Part shown: positions 62,843 to 64,000 of the stretch, in pieces
Numbering within the stretch: position 1 is the first letter of the stretch
How the letters are laid out: each line of letters opens with the position of its first letter
Source of the DNA: Meloidogyne chitwoodi
Taxonomy: Eukaryota; Nematoda; Chromadorea; Rhabditida; Meloidogynidae
Length of the DNA: 64,000 bases
Direction of reading: 5' to 3'
NCBI GenBank assembly: GCA_015183035.1
Contig: JACZZP010000022.1
Coordinates: forward strand, 1-64,000
Notes under the pieces: model-generated
Told to the model about the DNA's origin: nothing
Database searches by the model: none
Seen by the model: the letters and a program-made list of their open reading frames with translations, nothing else
Position numbers and translations under genes: made by a program

Positions 62843-64000
62843 ATGCCTTTACGTCTCGACATAAAGAGAAATTTGTTAGCACGAAGCGATCGGGTGAAAT
62901 CAATTGATTTGCACCCAACTGAACCATGGACATTGGTTTCTCTTTATAATGGGCATGTTCATATTTGGAATCATGAAAATCAGCAATTGGTTAAATCATT
63001 TGAGGTTATTTTTTTAATTTCTTAAGAATTCTTACAAATCATTTTAAGGTTTGTGAGTTGCCTGTACGCGCTGCTAAATTCATTTTTCGTAAAAATTGGA
63101 TAGTAACTGGTTCAGATGATATGCAACTTCGTATATTCAATTATAACACATTGGAGCGAGTGCATCAAATGGTGAGTAATGCTTAAGGCCAGAGTTTAAC
63201 TCAATAAATTCAGGAAGCTCACTCCGACTATTTGCGATCGATTGCTGTGCATCCAACTCAGCCATTTCTTTTGACTAGTTCAGACGATATGCTAGTTAAA
63301 TTGTGGGATTGGGAAGATAAATTCAAACTAAAACAGACATTTGAAGGTTTATTTTAGTTTTTTTGGATTTAACTTGAGAAGCGACTTGTCATCTCTTGGG
63401 CATTAACTTATATTCTATTAGATTATCACAGATTTGTCGAACTATTTCTTCTCTCTTCAGCCATTCCCTCCATATACTAATCCGTGTGAAATAAGGGTTC
63501 CCTTAACAATCAGTTGGCAATGATTAAATATATTTTAAACTGATTTGGAGACTAATTTTTTTCTCCGATGAATGTTGTCTAATCTTCTCTATGAGCCATC
63601 GTCCTATTTTTATACACTTAGTCAATGCAAGTGTAACAATTTTTAAGTTGACTAGATTTCCTCGCTATTACAAAAAGTCTAGAATCGATAAAGCGAACTG
63701 TTGAGTTTTCCCATTTTGTAACATCATTCTACATATAAGAAGATACTTAAGTCTTTACACAAGGGTTTTTTGTGTTTCATCTTATGGTTCGTTTGATTTT
63801 TCCAAAATTGACTAAAATAGGATTGATTTGATATACATATCCTCGTTCTCGCTTTCAGTATTTTATCAATTCTTCCATTTTTCATTTTAGGCCACACTCA
63901 TTATGTAATGCAACTAGTTATCAATCCAAAAGACAATAATACATTTGCTACAGCTTCGCTTGATAAAACAATAAAAGTGTGGCAACTTGGAAGTTCTACA
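62843..64000 (+). CDS. copb-2: Coatomer subunit beta' (COPI), N-terminal part
   Basis: COPI coat subunit with two WD40 propellers that binds KKxx cargo tails. Starts [20 protein letters not shown], then [118 protein letters not shown] and [15 protein letters not shown] where the window ends. The blocks follow the family very closely. The fourth intron is about 540 bases, long for this window. The gene continues past 64,000. Confidence 0.97.

Overview
The window is nuclear DNA of a nematode. It is strongly AT-rich, its genes are cut into many small exons by short T-rich introns, and the closest remembered protein matches are animal and nematode (a Nit-Fhit fusion, MAGI, RBM22, p62-like proteins). 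Very low GC, introns opening with GTTTT, class II tRNAs with odd anticodons and a divergent histone H3 suggest a root-knot nematode (Meloidogyne) or a relative; this genus call is inference.

Layout: 1-1240 is a 166-bp satellite, followed by degenerate repeats to 2.5 kb. From 2.6 to 8.7 kb the minus strand carries nft-1 (Nit-Fhit), a chimeric RCC1L/FAM210 gene, an intact FAM210-like gene and TRAP-delta. A relic Merlin-type DNA transposon (9.1-9.7 kb) separates these from a divergent histone H3 variant (+). A ZNF593/Bud20-like gene (-), a 1.29-kb palindrome carrying the last exon of a Lon-like protease on both arms, and the CCR4-NOT deadenylase CAF1 (-) follow. From 15.0 to 22.2 kb the plus strand has rpl-32, ACTR10/Arp11, an ALKBH6-like oxygenase and RCC1L; the last three are closely spaced and may form an operon. 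A foldback repeat at 22.4-22.95 kb encodes a putative 50-residue secreted peptide. From 23.1 to 33.3 kb lies a local family of three p62/SQSTM1-like genes. GDP-mannose pyrophosphorylase, a 13-bp minisatellite, a RidA protein, rps-3, MOB1, RBM22 and a MAGI-type multi-PDZ gene fill 34-52 kb. The right end has the PP2A catalytic subunit, a second palindrome built from p62-like and Lon-like fragments, an adenylate-kinase-like gene whose introns carry two class II tRNA genes, and the 5' half of the coatomer beta' subunit.

Most genes are housekeeping: translation (rpl-32, rps-3), splicing (RBM22), mRNA decay (CAF1), ER translocation and coat (TRAP-delta, COPB2), mitochondria (RCC1L, FAM210), dynein transport (ACTR10), glycosylation (GMPPB) and signalling (PP2A, MOB1, MAGI). 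The unusual content is the reshuffling around them: three inverted-repeat structures that carry gene exons, an in-frame gene chimera, local p62-like duplications, tRNA-derived elements in introns, class II tRNAs with unexpected anticodon loops, and an H3 variant that mixes H3-like and CenH3-like features.
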